NCBI GenBank assembly: GCA_029861675.1
Contig: JAOTYV010000113.1
Location: forward strand, 1-12,949
Length of the DNA: 12,949 nucleotides
Reading direction: 5' to 3'
Origin: Alphaproteobacteria bacterium
GTDB taxonomy: Bacteria; Pseudomonadota; Alphaproteobacteria; UBA8366
A program made the position numbers and the translations under genes. Positions 1 to 6,663 of the stretch are shown here, piece after piece. Position 1 is the stretch's first letter. Each line of letters begins with the position of its first letter. Under the pieces are notes generated by a model. The model was not told where the DNA came from. It worked only from the letters and a program-made list of their open reading frames with translations, and searched no databases.

Positions 1-399
1 CGCGTCACGCCGCGCGTGTTGATCGACAACAAGGCATCCAATCGCCACACGGTAATCGAGGTGAACGGCCGCGACCGTCCCGGTCTGCTCTATGCCGTCA
101 CCGGCGCGTTTTACGACCTCAGCCTGCAGGTCTATGCCGCCAAGATCTCGACCTATGGCGAACAGGTGGTCGATGTGTTCTATGTGAAGGATGTCTTCGG
201 ACTGAAGATCGAGCATCCGGCGAAGTTGGATCAAATCCGCGGCCGCCTACTCGAGGCCTTGAACGATCCCGGCTGCAAGCCGGCAAAGCAGGCACGCGTG
301 CGGCGGCGCGCGGCGACAAAGCCATCGCTGGATGCGGCCGACGGGAAACCGAAGGCTGCCGCCGGCAAAGGAAAATCGAAAGTCGAGGCAGCCGAATGA
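1..399 (+). CDS. glnD: GlnD, PII uridylyltransferase/uridylyl-removing enzyme (3' end only)
   Basis: This is the last 132 codons of a gene that begins before the window. The frame is open from base 1 to the TGA at 397-399. It encodes a C-terminal ACT domain with the characteristic run from HTVIEVNGRDRPGLLYAVT to the segment containing KISTYGEQVVDVFYV. GlnD uridylylates and deuridylylates the PII proteins in response to glutamine; the C-terminal ACT pair senses glutamine. The catalytic nucleotidyltransferase and HD domains lie upstream and cannot be seen. After the ACT domain is a basic, Ala/Lys-rich tail of about 35 residues that looks disordered. GlnD upstream of murJ is a common alphaproteobacterial arrangement and supports the call. 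Another ACT-domain protein is possible, but the sequence and context fit GlnD well. Confidence 0.9.
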   Translation, partial: RVTPRVLIDNKASNRHTVIEVNGRDRPGLLYAVTGAFYDLSLQVYAAKISTYGEQVVDVFYVKDVFGLKIEHPAKLDQIRGRLLEALNDPGCKPAKQARVRRRAATKPSLDAADGKPKAAAGKGKSKVEAAE

Positions 400-458
400 C
401 CGGCCGCTGAAATCGAGCGTATAACGATCCCGTTCAGGAACAGTTCATCTAGGAGAGT

Positions 459-680
459 GTGTTGGAACAATCAGAAGCCGTGCGGCTGCAAGCGTATCTC
501 AGAGAAAAATTTGGCACGGAACGGTTGCGGCTTGGCCAGCCGAAGGTCGACGGATCCGCCGAAGTGAGCCTGGGAGAGGAATTCATCGGCGTAATCTACC
601 GCGATGTCGACGACGAGGATGGCGAGGTTTCCTACGCTTTTCACATGGCGATCCTCGAATTCGACCTGCCGCCGGCGTAA
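459..680 (+). CDS. DUF3126 family protein
   Basis: A small acidic protein of about 73 residues. It contains the segments RLQAYLREKFG, SAEVSLGEEFIGVIYRD and SYAFHMAILEFDL, which match the small alphaproteobacterial family DUF3126. The function is unknown, and there is no signal peptide or membrane segment. Start choice: GTG at 459 is directly followed by TTG at 462. The only good Shine-Dalgarno sequence, AGGAG at 451-455, is 3 bases from the GTG but 6 from the TTG, so TTG may be the true start (protein then one residue shorter). It lies 59 bases after glnD and could be cotranscribed with it. The stop codon TAA sits in the loop of a short CGGCG/CGCCG inverted repeat (673-685) that lacks a T-tract, so I do not call a terminator there. 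Confidence 0.8.
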   Translation: MLEQSEAVRLQAYLREKFGTERLRLGQPKVDGSAEVSLGEEFIGVIYRDVDDEDGEVSYAFHMAILEFDLPPA

Positions 681-767
681 CGCCGTCGCGACCCGCCGTC
701 TCGGGATGACACGCGAATGCCGCGGCGCCGCCTTTCTTTCGTTATCTTCAACGGATAAATAGCCGCC

Positions 768-2315
768 ATGGCGCTTTTCCGGGCGATTGCGACACTGGGC
801 AGCTGGACGATGGCGAGCCGGGTGCTCGGCCTGTGCCGGGATATTCTCTTCGCCGGCGTGATCGGCGCCGGCATGGTGTCGGACGCGTTTTTCGTCGCGT
901 TCAAATTTCCCAATTTCTTTCGGCGCCTGTTCGCCGAGGGTGCGTTCAACGCGGCATTCGTGCCGCTATTCACCGAACGGCTCGTCGCGCAGGGCGGTGG
1001 CTCGGCGCGTGCCTTTGGGGGCGCGATCGCATCGGTGATGGTCAGCTTCATGCTGATTTTCACCGCTGGCGTGATGCTGGCGATGCCGTGGTTGATGTTC
1101 GTGCTGGCGCCCGGCTTCGCCGACCAGCCCGAAAAATTCGGTCTGGCGATCGAACTGGCGCGGCTGACATTCCCCTATCTGTTGTTTATGGCGTTGTGCG
1201 CGATGCTGGGCGGCATGTTGAACGCGCATCGCCGGTTCGCGGCGGCCGCGGCGGCGCCGATCCTGCTCAACATTGTGCTGATCTCCGCCATGTTGCTGGT
1301 GCGCGCGGGCGTGCTCGACCTGCCGGGCCACGCCCTGGCGGCGGGGGTGGCCATCGCCGGCGCGGGACAGTTCATCTGGCTGGTTTGGGGCTGCGTGCGG
1401 GCCGGGATCATGGTGCGTTTGCCGCGGCCGCGGCTCACCCCCGGCGTGCGCCGGCTGCTGGTCTTGATGGTGCCGGCGTTGATCGGCGCCGGCGTCATGC
1501 AGATCAATTTGCTGATCGATTTGATTCTCGCCTCCTTTCTCGCGGAAGGATCGATATCCTGGCTCTACTATGCCGACCGGGTGAACCAGCTGCCGATCGG
1601 GCTGGTCGGCGTCGCCGTGGGCGTCGCCCTGCTGCCGCTGCTGTCCCGGCATCTCAGCGCCGGCGAGGAGTCGGAGGCGATGCACATGCAGAACCGGGCG
1701 ATCGAATTCGCGCTGCTGCTGACCGTGCCGGCGGCGGCGGCGCTCATCGTGATGCCGGACGTGATCGCCACGGTGCTCTATCAGCGGCATGCCTTCGGCC
1801 CGGCGGATACGCTGGCGACGGCGAACGCGCTGACCGCCTTTGCCGCCGGTCTGCCCGCCTATGTCTTGGTCAAGGCGCTGACACCCGGCTTCTTCGCGCG
1901 CCAGGACACGGTGACGCCGGTCAAGATCGCCGTCGCGGCCGTCATCACGAATGTGTTCCTCGCGGTCATCCTGATGCAGGTGATCGCCCATGTGGGGTTG
2001 GCCTTGGCGCTCGCCATCGCCGCTTGGCTCAATGCGGGCCTGCTTGGCTTCGTTCTGCACCGCCGCGGGCACTTCAGGATGGACGCGCGGCTGCGCCGCC
2101 GGCTGCCCCGCCAATTGCTGGCGACCGCGGGCATGGCGGCGGCGTTGTGGTTTGGCCGGAGATGGCTCGACCCCTATTTCGCCGAGGGTGAAATGATCCG
2201 CGTCGCCGCCCTCGTCGCACTGGTCGCCGGCGGCGCGGTGGTGTTCGCGGTGCTCGCGCTGGCGTTCGGTGCGGTGCGGCGCGCCGATTTGCGGGACGCC
2301 TTGAAACGCAAGTGA
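768..2315 (+). CDS. murJ: MurJ, lipid II flippase
   Basis: A 515-residue inner-membrane protein of the MurJ/MviN (MOP superfamily) type with many hydrophobic segments, consistent with about 14 membrane helices. MurJ moves lipid II across the cytoplasmic membrane for peptidoglycan synthesis. Residues 17-61 carry the family signature, including SRVLGLCRD, SDAFFVAFK and RRLFAEGAFN. The residues known to be essential in E. coli MurJ are present at the same numbering (R18, R24, D39, R52). The arginine of the YYADR motif is R271, against R270 in E. coli. Length is typical. ATG at 768 is preferred because the family N-terminus starts immediately (MALFRAIATLGSWT), although no clear Shine-Dalgarno sequence precedes it. 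The 87-base upstream gap contains a weak TTATC/GATAA dyad (742-758). Confidence 0.95.
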   Translation: MALFRAIATLGSWTMASRVLGLCRDILFAGVIGAGMVSDAFFVAFKFPNFFRRLFAEGAFNAAFVPLFTERLVAQGGGSARAFGGAIASVMVSFMLIFTAGVMLAMPWLMFVLAPGFADQPEKFGLAIELARLTFPYLLFMALCAMLGGMLNAHRRFAAAAAAPILLNIVLISAMLLVRAGVLDLPGHALAAGVAIAGAGQFIWLVWGCVRAGIMVRLPRPRLTPGVRRLLVLMVPALIGAGVMQINLLIDLILASFLAEGSISWLYYADRVNQLPIGLVGVAVGVALLPLLSRHLSAGEESEAMHMQNRAIEFALLLTVPAAAALIVMPDVIATVLYQRHAFGPADTLATANALTAFAAGLPAYVLVKALTPGFFARQDTVTPVKIAVAAVITNVFLAVILMQVIAHVGLALALAIAAWLNAGLLGFVLHRRGHFRMDARLRRRLPRQLLATAGMAAALWFGRRWLDPYFAEGEMIRVAALVALVAGGAVVFAVLALAFGAVRRADLRDALKRK

Positions 2316-2316
2316 T

Positions 2317-2345
2317 TTGACGCTTTTGCGGCCAAGGTTTATTAG
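2317..2345 (+). promoter_or_regulatory. Putative sigma-70 promoter of the selenoprotein gene pair
   Basis: TTGACG (2317-2322) and TATTAG (2340-2345) are separated by exactly 17 bases, matching the -35 consensus at 5 of 6 and the -10 consensus at 4 of 6 positions. The site starts one base after the murJ stop codon and would start transcription near 2352, about 30 bases before the ATG at 2384. It suggests the selenoprotein pair is its own transcription unit. This rests on sequence match only. Confidence 0.5.
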
Positions 2346-2383
2346 GCTTGGCGCGGTTCAAACGAATTGGTTGGGAGCGTTGA

Positions 2384-3604
2384 ATGGTCCGGCTCTCGGA
2401 TCTCTCGGAATCTGAAGCGGCACATATTCTGAGCGTGCCGTGCACGGACAATGACGGCAGTCCGTGGACCGTCGCGCCGGATGCCGCGTCGATCCGGCTT
2501 GCCATCGTCACCACGGCCGGGCTCTCCCGCCGGGACGACCCCGCGTTCAAGCCGAGTTCCACCGACTATCGCGTCGTGCCGGCGGATGTGCCCACGTCCG
2601 ATCTGTTAATGACCCATGTCTCGACGAATTTCGACCGGTCCGGCTTTCAGCAGGACATCAATGTCGTGTTTCCGATCGACCGGCTGCGCGAGTTGGCGGA
2701 TGCGGGCGACATCGGCTCCGTCGCGGCGCTGCACTATTCCTTCATGGGCGCCGCCGAGCCGGAGAAACTGGAGGCGAAGTCGCGCGAGCTGGCGGGGCTG
2801 CTGAAGGAGGATCGCGTCAACGCGGTGCTGCTGACGCCGGTCTGACCCAACTGCACGCGCGCCGTGAGCGGGCTTGCACGATATTTCGAGGATGAGGGAA
2901 TTGCCACGGTGGTGATCAGCCTGGTCCGGGAGCACACCGAAAGAATTAAGCCGCCGCGCGCGTTGTGGGTGCCGTTTCAACTCGGCCGGCCGCTCGGCGC
3001 GCCGGACGATGCCGCCTTTCAGACCCGCGTGCTGCGGGCCGCGCTCGCGCTGTTCACCGCGCCGGCCGGGCCGATCATCGGGGATTTTGAGGAAGACGCC
3101 CCCGGCGCGGATCCGGATGACTACAGCGGCTGGGTATGCCCGGTGGCCTTGCCGGCGCCGCCGGACGGGACCGCGGTTCCCGGCAGCCTGCTCGCGCAAG
3201 TGCAGGCCGAAATCGACAGTCTGGCGCCCTGGTACGACTTGGCGCGCGAGCGGCGCGGCCGCACGACCGTTGGCGTGAGCGGCTTGAGCGTGGTGGATGC
3301 AGCGGCATTTTTGATCCGGTTTCTCGACGATCCGGAAATCGAAAGCCCCGATCCGGCCCTGTCCGTGGCGCATGCGGCAAAGTTTGCGGCCGACGATCTG
3401 AAGGCCTGGTACTTCGAGGCGGCGACGGCGCGGCCCGGCGCCGATGGCAGCGTGCCGCTGAACGACTGGTTCTGGCAGGAAACGGCGGCCGGCCGTTTGT
3501 TGCTGTCGCTCAGCGCGGTCTGTCGCGGTATCGACGCGCCGGTGATGCAGTGGCTCGCGGATAAGGCCCTGGTGCCGCGGTCGCACCACCACTTGATACC
3601 TTAA
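2384..3604 (+). CDS. Selenoprotein B family protein (GrdB/PrdB-like), Sec at residue 154, copy 1
   Basis: Read through the in-frame TGA at 2843-2845, this is one 406-residue protein. Residues 1-153 are the N-terminal part of the glycine/betaine/sarcosine/D-proline reductase selenoprotein B family, with an IVTTAGL strand (41-47) and the segments THVSTNFDRSGFQQD (77-91) and VVFPIDRLRELADAGDIGSV (94-113). The junction is LLTPV-U154-PNC157-TRAV, a U-x-x-C redox motif. Residues 158-406 continue without a break in frame and align along their length with copy 2 (PPRxLWVPFxLGRPxGAP, LAPWYxLA, LxDWFWxETAAG). In known GrdB/PrdB enzymes the selenocysteine attacks the substrate in reductive cleavage; here the substrate is unknown and no grd or prd partner is adjacent. 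GGGAG at 2373-2377 is 6 bases from the ATG. Standard annotation would give a 153-residue piece plus a separate GTG-start piece at 2864. Confidence 0.85.
2843..2845 (+). other. In-frame UGA read as selenocysteine (copy 1)
   Basis: The TGA lies between codons for LLTPV and PNCTRAV with the same reading frame open on both sides. Copy 2 has TGA at the equivalent place, with identical GGTCTGACCCAACTG around it. The equivalent catalytic position in GrdB/PrdB-type proteins is known to be selenocysteine. A Cys follows three residues later. Confidence 0.85.
2852..2878 (+). promoter_or_regulatory. Putative bacterial SECIS element, copy 1
   Basis: A symmetrical hairpin inside the coding region, starting 6 bases after the UGA. 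The arms TGCACGCGCGC (2852-2862) and GCGGGCTTGCA (2868-2878) form 9 pairs with two internal mismatches (G2859/G2871 and C2856/T2874). The five-base loop is CGTGA (2863-2867). The loop begins 17 bases after the UGA, and a G is the second loop base. Both points fit the bacterial SECIS model, in which SelB binds a small G-containing loop placed roughly 16-37 bases downstream. SelB binding itself is inferred. Confidence 0.7.
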
Positions 3605-3619
3605 CCTTAAGAGGCGGTC

Positions 3620-4840
3620 ATGGTACGACTTACCGATATCCCTGATATCGACGCGCAGCACCTGCTCGACAAGGAATGCCCGGCTTTCGAGGGAGAGCCC
3701 TGGGTCGAGGGGCCGCCGCTCGCCGGGCGCCGGGTCGCGATCGTCACCTCGGCGGGGCTGCACCGCGCCGGGGAACGCAACTTCGATTTGCGCGATGTGG
3801 GTTACCGGGTCATTCCGGGCGCCACCGAAGGGGCCGAGCTGGTGATGACCCATGCGTCGGTAAATTTCGACCGCACCGGCTTCCAGCAGGACGTCAACGT
3901 GGTCTTTCCGATCGACCGGCTGCGTGAACTGGCGGCGGCGGGCGAGGTGGGCTCGGTCGCCGATTTTCACTATTCGGTCATGGGCGCGGGCTGGCTGCCG
4001 CATGAGATCGAGACGACGGCGCGCGAACTCGCCGGCATGCTGAAGGAAGACAAGGTCGACGCGGTCCTGCTCAGCCCGGTCTGACCCAACTGTACCCGCG
4101 CCGTGGGCGCGGTCGCCTATTATCTTGAATCGGAAGGCATCGCCACTGCGGGCATCAGCCTGGTGCGTGACAACACGGAGCGTCTGCAGCCGCCGAGATT
4201 TCTCTGGGTACCGTTCGAACTGGGCCGCCCGTTCGGCGCGCCGAACGACCCGGCCTTCCAGACCAAGGTCTTGCGCGCGGTTCTGGCATTGCTGGAGCGC
4301 ACCGATGGCCCGGTGATCCTGGAGGACTTCCCGGAGGATGCGCCGGCGGCTGCCGGGGAAGAGATGTCCGGCTGGACCTGCCCGGTCAACCTGCCGAAAC
4401 CGAAGGCGTCCGAAGCGCCGGCACGCCTGGCGGCGATACGGGCCGAAATCGGACAGCTTGCGCCATGGTATGCGCTGGCCCAGGAACACCGGGGCCGGTC
4501 CACCTTCGGATTGTGCGGCCTCGAAATCGACGCGGTTGCGGAATTTTTGCACGGATTCCTCGACGGCTTGCCCGGCAACCCGAAACCGGAAATCTCGCTC
4601 GGCGAGAGCCTGCGCCTGGCGTGCGAGGATCTGCGGTCCTGGTATCTCGAGGCGGCGACCGCGCGGCCGGGCGCCGCGGCGGCGAGCCGCGCGCTCGCCG
4701 ACTGGTTCTGGGGCGAAACCGCGGCCGGCGCCCTGCTGCTGGCGTTGCATCCGGTGTGCAGGAAGAGCCCGGACCCGGGCGTCCGCCATGTCGCCGCCTC
4801 GCAATTGGTGCCGCGCATCCAGCAGCATCGCCTGACCTGA
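3620..4840 (+). CDS. Selenoprotein B family protein (GrdB/PrdB-like), Sec at residue 155, copy 2
   Basis: A paralogue of the preceding gene and, with its TGA at 4082-4084 read through, also 406 residues. The N-terminal 154 residues carry IVTSAGLHRAG (41-51), THASVNFDRTGFQQDVNVVF (77-96) and PIDRLRELAAAGEVGSV. The junction is LLSPV-U155-PNC158-TRAV. The C-terminal part has PPRFLWVPFELGRPFGAP, LAPWYALAQEHRGRSTFG and LADWFWGETAAGALLLAL. It starts 15 bases after the stop of copy 1, with AGAGG (3610-3614) 5 bases before the ATG, so the two are almost certainly cotranscribed. The protein looks soluble and cytoplasmic, with no signal peptide or membrane helix. Partner subunits of glycine or proline reductase are absent nearby. 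Function is likely a selenium-dependent redox or reductive reaction on an unknown substrate; the two paralogues may form a hetero-oligomer or differ in specificity. Confidence 0.85.
4082..4084 (+). other. In-frame UGA read as selenocysteine (copy 2)
   Basis: This TGA sits at the position homologous to 2843-2845 in copy 1, followed by the same PNCTRAV peptide and an open frame to 4840. Two independent disruptions at one homologous codon, with strong protein similarity on both sides, are far less likely than recoding. Confidence 0.85.
4092..4116 (+). promoter_or_regulatory. Putative bacterial SECIS element, copy 2
   Basis: CCGCGC (4096-4101) pairs perfectly with GCGCGG (4107-4112) around the loop CGTGG (4102-4106). 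A weaker lower stem includes G4092-C4116 and a T4093/G4115 wobble. The loop starts 17 bases after the UGA, exactly as in copy 1, and its first four bases are identical. The sixth pair from the loop is C4096-G4112 here but G2857-C2873 in copy 1, a compensatory change that preserves pairing. Confidence 0.7.
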
Positions 4841-4852
4841 TTTCTCCTGGCC

Positions 4853-4881
4853 TTGACCGGGGCCGGGCATACAGCGATAAC
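4853..4881 (+). promoter_or_regulatory. Putative sigma-70 promoter of trpS
   Basis: TTGACC (4853-4858) and GATAAC (4876-4881) are separated by 17 bases, giving predicted initiation near 4888 and a leader of about 32 bases. It lies in the 79-base gap after the second selenoprotein gene. The -35 overlaps the loop of a possible 7-bp stem, CCTGGCC (4846-4852) with GGCCGGG (4861-4867), which includes one G-T wobble. No T-tract follows, so this is not a standard terminator. Confidence 0.4.
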
Positions 4882-4919
4882 TCGGCGCCGTTTCACCCGC
4901 GTGTCCAAAGCGAAGGGCC

Positions 4920-5918
4920 ATGACCAGAATATTTTCAGGCGTCCAGCCGACCGGAAACCTCCATCTCGGCAATTATCTCGGTGCGATCCGCAATTTCGTC
5001 GCCCTGCAGAACGACTATGAGTGCATCTATTGCGTGGTCGACCTGCATGCGATCACGATGTGGCAGGATCCGGCCGAACTGCGCGCGACCACCCGCGAGG
5101 TGACCGCGGCATATTTGGCGGCGGGCATCGATCCCAAGAAAAACGTCATCTTCAACCAGTCGCAAAATCCGTCGCATGCGGAACTGGCGTGGATCTTCAA
5201 TTGCGTGGCCCGCATGGGCTGGCTCAACCGGATGACCCAGTTCAAGGAGAAGGCGGGCAAGCATCGCGAGAACGCATCGGTCGGCCTGTTCGCCTATCCC
5301 AACCTGATGGCCGCCGACATCCTGGCCTACAAGGCGACCCATGTGCCGGTCGGCGACGATCAGAAACAGCACCTGGAGCTGTGCCGGGACATCGCGCAGA
5401 AATTCAACCACGATTTTGGTGTCGAGTTTTTTCCGGTGATCGAGCCGATGATTCTGGGCGAGGCGACCCGGGTGATGTCGCTGCGCGACGGCAACAACAA
5501 GATGTCGAAGTCGGATCCATCGGAATACAGCCGGATCAACCTCGCCGACGACGCCGACACCATTGCCCAGAAAATCCGCAAGGCAAAGACCGATCCGGAA
5601 CCCTTGCCCAGCGAGGCGGCCGGCTTGGCGAACCGGCCCGAGGCCGGCAATCTCGTCGCCATTTATGCGGCGTTGTCGCAAAAGACCGAAGACGAGACCC
5701 TGGCCGAAATCGGCGGCATGCAGTTTTCCGCCTTCAAACAGGCGTTGACCGACCTTGCGGTGGCGGAATTGGGTCCGATCGGCGCGGAAATGCAGCGGCT
5801 TACCGGCGATCCCGGACACATCGATGCGGTGCTGCGCGACGGCGCGGCGCGGGCCTGTGCGATTTCCGGCCCGATCCTGCGCGAGGTCCAGGAAATCGTT
5901 GGCTTCGTACAACCCTAG
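4920..5918 (+). CDS. trpS: TrpS, tryptophanyl-tRNA synthetase
   Basis: A 332-residue class I aminoacyl-tRNA synthetase, typical in length for bacterial TrpS. It charges tRNA-Trp with tryptophan using ATP. The N-terminus has [18 protein letters not shown] with the HIGH-type motif HLGN at 15-18. DLHA is at 41-44, the [18 protein letters not shown] stretch that lines the tryptophan and ATP pocket begins near 142, and the KMSKS loop is exact at 194-198. ATG at 4920 gives the full conserved N-terminus; the AAGGG just upstream (4913-4917) is close and only a modest ribosome-binding site. trpS commonly follows murJ in alphaproteobacteria, so the two selenoprotein genes appear to be inserted between normal neighbours. 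Confidence 0.97.
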   Translation: MTRIFSGVQPTGNLHLGNYLGAIRNFVALQNDYECIYCVVDLHAITMWQDPAELRATTREVTAAYLAAGIDPKKNVIFNQSQNPSHAELAWIFNCVARMGWLNRMTQFKEKAGKHRENASVGLFAYPNLMAADILAYKATHVPVGDDQKQHLELCRDIAQKFNHDFGVEFFPVIEPMILGEATRVMSLRDGNNKMSKSDPSEYSRINLADDADTIAQKIRKAKTDPEPLPSEAAGLANRPEAGNLVAIYAALSQKTEDETLAEIGGMQFSAFKQALTDLAVAELGPIGAEMQRLTGDPGHIDAVLRDGAARACAISGPILREVQEIVGFVQP

Positions 5919-6001
5919 GATGACCTGACCGGCCGCTATCGCGGTCGTTGCTTGCAAGGCCGCGATGATGGCAGACTGCGCCGAGGCGATGGAGGGGAAT
6001 G

Positions 6002-6511
6002 ATGAGTGATGCTGCGGATATGGCGACCGCGCGTCCCGCGGATAGCGCCGAGGAACGGGTCTTCCTCGTGGTCGTCGACGACAGCGAGGAAATGCCTGTC
6101 GCGCTGCGCTTCGCCTGCCGCCGGGCGCGGCGGAATGATGGCCGCGTTGCGCTGTTATACGTGACCGAGCCGGCGGATTTTCAGCATTGGGCGTCGGTCG
6201 GCGACCTGATGCGCCAGGAGGCGCGCGAAGAGGGTGAGCAACTGCTGCAGAAGCTGGCGGGCGAAGTCTATGAGTCGTCCGGGAATTACCCGATTTTTTA
6301 CATTCGCGAAGGCGACGTCCGCGAGGAGCTGGTATCGCTGATCGAAGAGGAGCCGGGCATCTCCATCCTGGTGCTGGCCGCCAATGCGGGCAACAGTGGT
6401 CCGGGGCCGCTCATCACCTATCTGCTCGGCAAGAAAGCGCCGCAAAACCGGATCCCGATCACCATCGTGCCGGGCAATCTGAGCGACGAGGAACTGCTTG
6501 AAATAACGTAA
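6002..6511 (+). CDS. Universal stress protein (UspA family)
   Basis: A 169-residue protein with one Usp domain. It starts with strand RVFLVVVDDSEEM, in which the Asp pair occupies the usual nucleotide-facing position, then VALLYVTEP, a helical stretch rich in Glu/Arg, and ISILVLAANAGNSGPGPLITYLL leading to IPITIVPG. Usp proteins are small cytoplasmic alpha/beta proteins, often binding ATP and linked to stress survival. The Gly-rich nucleotide loop is only loosely like the canonical G-x2-G-x9-G-S/T, so ATP binding is uncertain. Two ATGs are adjacent (5999 and 6002). GGAGG at 5991-5995 is 3 bases from the first and 6 from the second, so I chose 6002. It lies about 80 bases after trpS and could be cotranscribed with it. 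Confidence 0.88.
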   Translation: MSDAADMATARPADSAEERVFLVVVDDSEEMPVALRFACRRARRNDGRVALLYVTEPADFQHWASVGDLMRQEAREEGEQLLQKLAGEVYESSGNYPIFYIREGDVREELVSLIEEEPGISILVLAANAGNSGPGPLITYLLGKKAPQNRIPITIVPGNLSDEELLEIT

Positions 6512-6634
6512 TTCCGCCCCATTTGGGACAGGGAGACTCCTTAATTTGGCCTAACGGCCGCTACAATCGTGAGATACACCCATAAGTGCTATTGCATGCA
6601 CCGTGCGGGTGGTCATCCTGGGTTAACCGAAGAT

Positions 6635-6650
6635 TTGGGCGCGCGCCCAA
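6635..6650. promoter_or_regulatory. 16-bp perfect palindrome before the nfu ribosome-binding site
   Basis: TTGGGCGCGCGCCCAA is identical to its reverse complement over all 16 bases. It ends directly before the Shine-Dalgarno stretch GGGAGAGGA (6651-6659) of the Nfu gene. It could be an operator for a dimeric regulator or fold in RNA near the ribosome-binding site. A TACAAT -10-like hexamer lies upstream at 6562-6567 without a convincing -35. Function is not shown by the sequence. Confidence 0.35.
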
Positions 6651-6663
6651 GGGAGAGGACTGC

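Noticed and set aside
2864..3604. Separate downstream gene starting at GTG 2864 (and the same at GTG 4103)
   Set aside because: Both GTGs lie in the apical loop of the SECIS-like hairpin, have no ribosome-binding site, and would leave out the conserved PNC motif. Readthrough of the UGA explains both copies better.
2606..4972. Very long open frame (788 codons) on the minus strand across both selenoprotein genes
   Set aside because: It is the antisense shadow of two GC-rich paralogous genes; it is rich in Arg/Gly/Pro with no recognisable domain, and the plus strand has clear family similarity and ribosome-binding sites.
5939..5965. TCGCGG/CCGCGA inverted repeat between trpS and the universal stress gene as a terminator
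   Set aside because: Six-pair stem with a 15-base loop and no T-tract; not convincing as a terminator.
6518..6529. CCCATTTGGGAC upstream of nfu, repeated at 9560-9571 upstream of tsaB
   Set aside because: A 12-base match occurring twice in 13 kb is expected by chance, and the dyad within it is only 4 bp per arm.
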